Shown piece after piece: positions 60,690-64,000 of a stretch of DNA of 64,000 nt. This stretch comes from Sclerodactyla briareus (Eukaryota > Echinodermata > Holothuroidea > Dendrochirotida > Sclerodactylidae). The number at the start of each line of letters is the position of its first letter. Within the stretch, counting starts at the first letter, position 1. Under the pieces are notes generated by a model. The model saw nothing but the letters and a program-made list of their open reading frames with translations, was not told the origin of the DNA and ran no database searches. The stretch spans positions 186,001 to 250,000 of the forward strand of contig JAODTK010005684.1 in assembly GCA_026419785.1 (NCBI GenBank), given 5' to 3'. Both the position numbers and the translations under genes were made by a program.

Positions 60690-62960
60690 AGGCTCAAAAC
60701 CTATGACTAGGCCCGCTGGAGAAAGATTGAAAAGCTATGAAAGAGAGTGCAGAGACACGCTTGCTGTTCGAGACTTGAAGAGCTAAGATTGTAGGAAGAG
60801 AGAAAGTAGACAGATGGCAAGCATTCCAAAGGCGAGAGTTCCTGACAACGAATAGGAAGAATGAGAAACAGAGCGACTGCAGGAATGCAAACGGTATATG
60901 GTGCATCTGCTTGGTCAGCCGAGTTACCCGAGATGAGATGAATGGTGGGGGCATAATAGAGCTCGATGTAGCCATAGGAAGGGATAGAGCTGCGCACTCT
61001 ACGGTGTGCAAGACTTAGCAGAGAAGAAGTCAAAGAATTATCTCCAATATCTCCAATACACGGACTTAATCTATCGAAATTTCAATGACTGTCGGAGGGG
61101 CTCCCTCCCCAAACGTGGGAACACTCTTCCAGATCGGGGCGAATATGTGTTTATAGGTAGCCGCAAAAATGGACATGCTCAAAGTACTTCGAGAGCGGGA
61201 AAGGGAACCAAGTTTCTTGTGAGGCCCGCTTGGCAATATCTGCGATAGGTTTTTTTTTTTTTTTTTTTTTGCTTTACAGCTAAGATCAGGCGCATGCAAG
61301 AAGAACTATAGAATCCGAGAATCCCAAGTCGGAACCTTCAAAGGAAATGATGGGAACAGCTTTGTCACGCGTTCTAGAGATGAGGAGCGGTTCCAGTCTT
61401 CTTGGACTGAATTGACAAGATAATCACAACCCATTGGGGGACGATAGAGAGGTTTGGTTAAGAAAGGTTCAGCAGCTGCCGCCGTTTCGTTGAGGCAATT
61501 AGAAGGTACTTGAAAACCAGGTTGACAGGCTAGTGTCAGCCCAGCCAAAAGAGACGAATAGGCAGGAGATGGCCACGAGAAGGTCATGATGAGAGAAGAA
61601 GAAACAAGGTTGGAGAGGTGACAGATCCTTCGGGCACTCCTGCACTGGTGGGATGAACTGAGGATGTAAATCCATCGACACTAACCTCATTGACCGATCG
61701 GAGAGAAAGTCAGAGTTTAGTTGAATCAGAGAAGGGTGGAAACCAAACTTAGGAAGTTTGGCAATGGGTCTACGATGCCAGACAGTTCAATAACCTTTGG
61801 AATGTCCAAGCGATTACCCGAAATCCTCACCAGATTCGGTCAAAAAAGTTGACCCAGAGCATGCGAGCATAACTAGGAAGGTCACCAGTTGAACGCTCGC
61901 TTTGCTAAACCCATACTGATGGTCGCAAAGCAACAAAATGATGTTCCGAGGGAGGACCAAAGTATGCTGCTCGTTGACGGGTCGGGCACCGGGTCTAGGG
62001 TTCACAGATAGGCCTATGTTCAAGGTTTGAGAGGATGGGAGAGCTTTTGCCTTTCCTGCCAGCAGCACTTAGATTAGAGGAAGAAGGGGAGTGAGAGATC
62101 CCGTCGGGCAGTTGAAGTAATAGACCTTGTCACCTTTCTTGGATCAGGGACAACATGGGCTCGCCTTCCAGGAAGAAGGGAAGATACCAGAAGAACTAGG
62201 ACAGTTTTGAAAATCTTGTTGAGGACGGAAGCAAGTTCGGGAACACAGTGCTTAAGAACGATAGCCAGAATCATGTCAGGTGCCACTGGACTTCCTAGGT
62301 TGAGACTGCTAAGAACCTTTCCGTAACTCTACGGACTGGAGAATTTTATGGGAGGCGCACCACTAAAATGTTCACCACGAGGCTACTCTTTTTGTGCTTT
62401 GAACCGCCATCATCAGAGTAGAATTGGAAGCAAACATCTCAGCAAAAGTTGTTAGCCTTAAGACTGTGAGTCCGCTGAAAGGGACCCGTCCGAATTCTGC
62501 CCAGTAGGAAAAGAACAATGACAGAAGTTGAGGTGACAAGACTTTGCAAGGACCAAAAAAGTTGGGATTGGAATTGCAGCTGTGATCATGTACGTACCTT
62601 GTCACAAAGGATTGTTTAACTGGTCAATGACCCGGAGCATGGGTTCCGAGCCGAACAAGGGCTGCTCTGTTATCATCGGATTTATAAGCTGAACATCCAG
62701 AACGTTGGTTCCTCTTGTTGAACTGCTTTGCTGACATTTTCTGTGAACTCACTTCGATCGTCCCTGGTTCGAGAGAAAATGGGACAAAGCATCTATCCCA
62801 CACAAATCCATTCTGATGTTAGTTAAGCAGTTCGACTGTGGGTTCATACTTAATCAAGGATGACCATGTTCACATGAGAAATAACGTCTCGTAGAGAATC
62901 CCAGTCCTGTCATAAAAGAAGACACTCTTGTGAGAGAATGGAGGATGAGGAGCAGGTTTG
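60690..62960 (-). mobile_element. LINE reverse transcriptase, nearly complete but degenerate
   Basis: Minus-strand frames give, from 62.96 to 60.69 kb: a W-D-S-L-R-D linker, MFASNSTL, GPDMI-PAIVLKHCVPELAS, DHQYGF, a broken G-V-P-x-G-S-V block, a D-D-T-S-L-like ADTSLST, the SRSRSTLSMS / GEGAPPTV segment and the closing LWN-CHL-like block. This order is that of a non-LTR reverse transcriptase of the L2/CR1/jockey group. Frameshifts and stops interrupt it many times. A roughly 125-base segment at 61985-62110 sits between palm motifs and recurs at 63105-63240. Element-encoded apurinic endonuclease was not recognised upstream. Confidence 0.85.
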
Positions 62961-63104
62961 GGGACTGGCATGAGTCAGAGAGTTCAGACAGTGGTTTTTG
63001 TTCCCCCCTGACGACCTTATGGGGGAATGACTAAGGTTCTGGTAGATTGAGGGTGAGAATCTAGAACATATACCAATGTATGTTCACTTCTCTATCGCGG
63101 TCGG

Positions 63105-63240
63105 GCACCCGGTAGGTATGCCCAGGGAAATGGAGTTGTGTTCAGAGTGTTGGAGATGTGGAGAGATCTTTTTTGCCCTGTGCTGCCAGCATCATTAGAG
63201 AAGAATGTTGGAGTGAGAGATCCAGTCAGGATTGTGGCAT
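63105..63240 (-). repeat. Second copy of the segment found inside the LINE
   Basis: On the minus strand the block contains GGATCTCTCACTCC, GCTGGCAG, GGCAAAA and GGTGCCCGACC in the same order and spacing as 62110-61985. It lies upstream of the LINE coding region. It may be part of the element's 5' region duplicated into the reverse transcriptase, or an independent repeat. Confidence 0.55.
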
Positions 63241-64000
63241 CGCGAAGTCTTCAAGGAAGCAGATCTCAGCAGTAGGAGAATAGAAAAGATACGTTCAGAC
63301 CTAGAGAAAGATGGTCGAAGAGAGGAACCAGAGCGGAAGTTGGGAGACCTATAGAGAGCATAGACATATTAAGTCTACTGCAGTTGATAACTTGAGAGCG
63401 GAGTTGAAAGTCAGAGTTACAGATTTCGATGTCTTTGAGACGAGTACATTGCACTCGCAGCGCACGAAAAAGCACACACCCACTATGACGACAGAAATCA
63501 GGTAGAGCTCAGACCCATGACTTTGAGATTGAAGAAGGTTTCATTTAGCTCGAGTGAATCTGAGGGCTAATCTTGGTTGATAATTTCTTAACTGTCAATA
63601 AAGCAAAGCGCTCTGATAATGGTTTTTGAAAGTCAATCATTCCTCTCTTAACAAGAAACCTATTTCCGTGAGGAAATTACTACAAGGCACCTTGAAAAAA
63701 GTATTGTAATGGATGGGGTCCTGACCTTTGACCTATCTTCTTGTTTCTTTCTTTGGACGGCGGTGATTTCAAGACAGTTAGGTCTCGTTGAGGTCTTCAA
63801 TAGTTTTAAGTTTTCTGTCTTCTATTGGTAATTCCACGACAGTTTAGATTGCCAATTTTAAAATTGTGTACGTTTTTCACGCATTCCTACGATCAACGAT
63901 CCAAAATGGATGAGAAAAAATTCCACTGCTTATTTCCTAATAACGTCTCTTTGAGATATCGGTGCAGAAAACAAGTTCTTGAGATATCAGACAATTCCGT

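Noticed and set aside
1-64000. CRISPR arrays, bacterial operons, ribosomal RNA genes, viral genomes
   Set aside because: No regular short repeats with unique spacers, no dense same-strand coding, no rRNA-like conserved blocks; the window is intron-rich animal DNA.

Overview
The window is animal nuclear DNA: long introns, interspersed repeats rich in the phrases TGACCTTTGACC and TATGCAAAT, tRNA-derived SINEs, LINE reverse-transcriptase remnants and long simple repeats. The repeat style and the gene family present suggest a marine invertebrate, probably a deuterostome such as an echinoderm. That is inference; no marker gene fixes the species.

One gene can be recognised. It lies on the minus strand from about 46.1 kb down to at least 12.2 kb and encodes a nose-resistant-to-fluoxetine-6 (NRF-6)-like multi-pass membrane acyltransferase (secreted NRF domain followed by an acyltransferase-3 membrane domain). 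I assembled it from exon-sized matches: E1 46109-45780 (signal peptide, start of NRF domain), E2 41733-41583 (NRF core), E3 37326-37182 (tentative), E5 34209-33929 (first membrane helix), E6 33182-33007 (LNGMRVLSMWW), E7 27765-27651 (tentative), E8 21687-21426 (RYIRRTPVYM and YWWTNLLYINN), E9 14238-14161 (WTWYIANDMQ), E10 from 13339 and E11 12298-12191 (later helices). The C-terminal exons were not found and may lie left of the window. Splice sites are good and intron phase agrees at most junctions. Five exons (E1, E5, E6, E7, E8) need single-base frame corrections and E10 also loses its frame, which points to an indel-rich assembly or a young pseudogene.

Right of the gene (46.3-64 kb) no cellular gene was recognised. 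It holds a tandem segmental duplication (46.77-49.54 kb), a LINE 3' half on the plus strand (50.5-51.45 kb), a family of direct and inverted repeats (54.0-59.1 kb) and a nearly complete but degenerate LINE reverse transcriptase on the minus strand (60.7-63.0 kb). Left of the gene (0-12 kb) are repeats, a SINE and three orphan exon candidates.

The introns are colonised by repeats: a six-unit 600-bp tandem array (22.26-25.71 kb), a composite 1.7-kb element whose terminal hairpin is conserved between copies, LINE fragments, a 1-kb polypurine tract, a 59-base G run and several hairpins.
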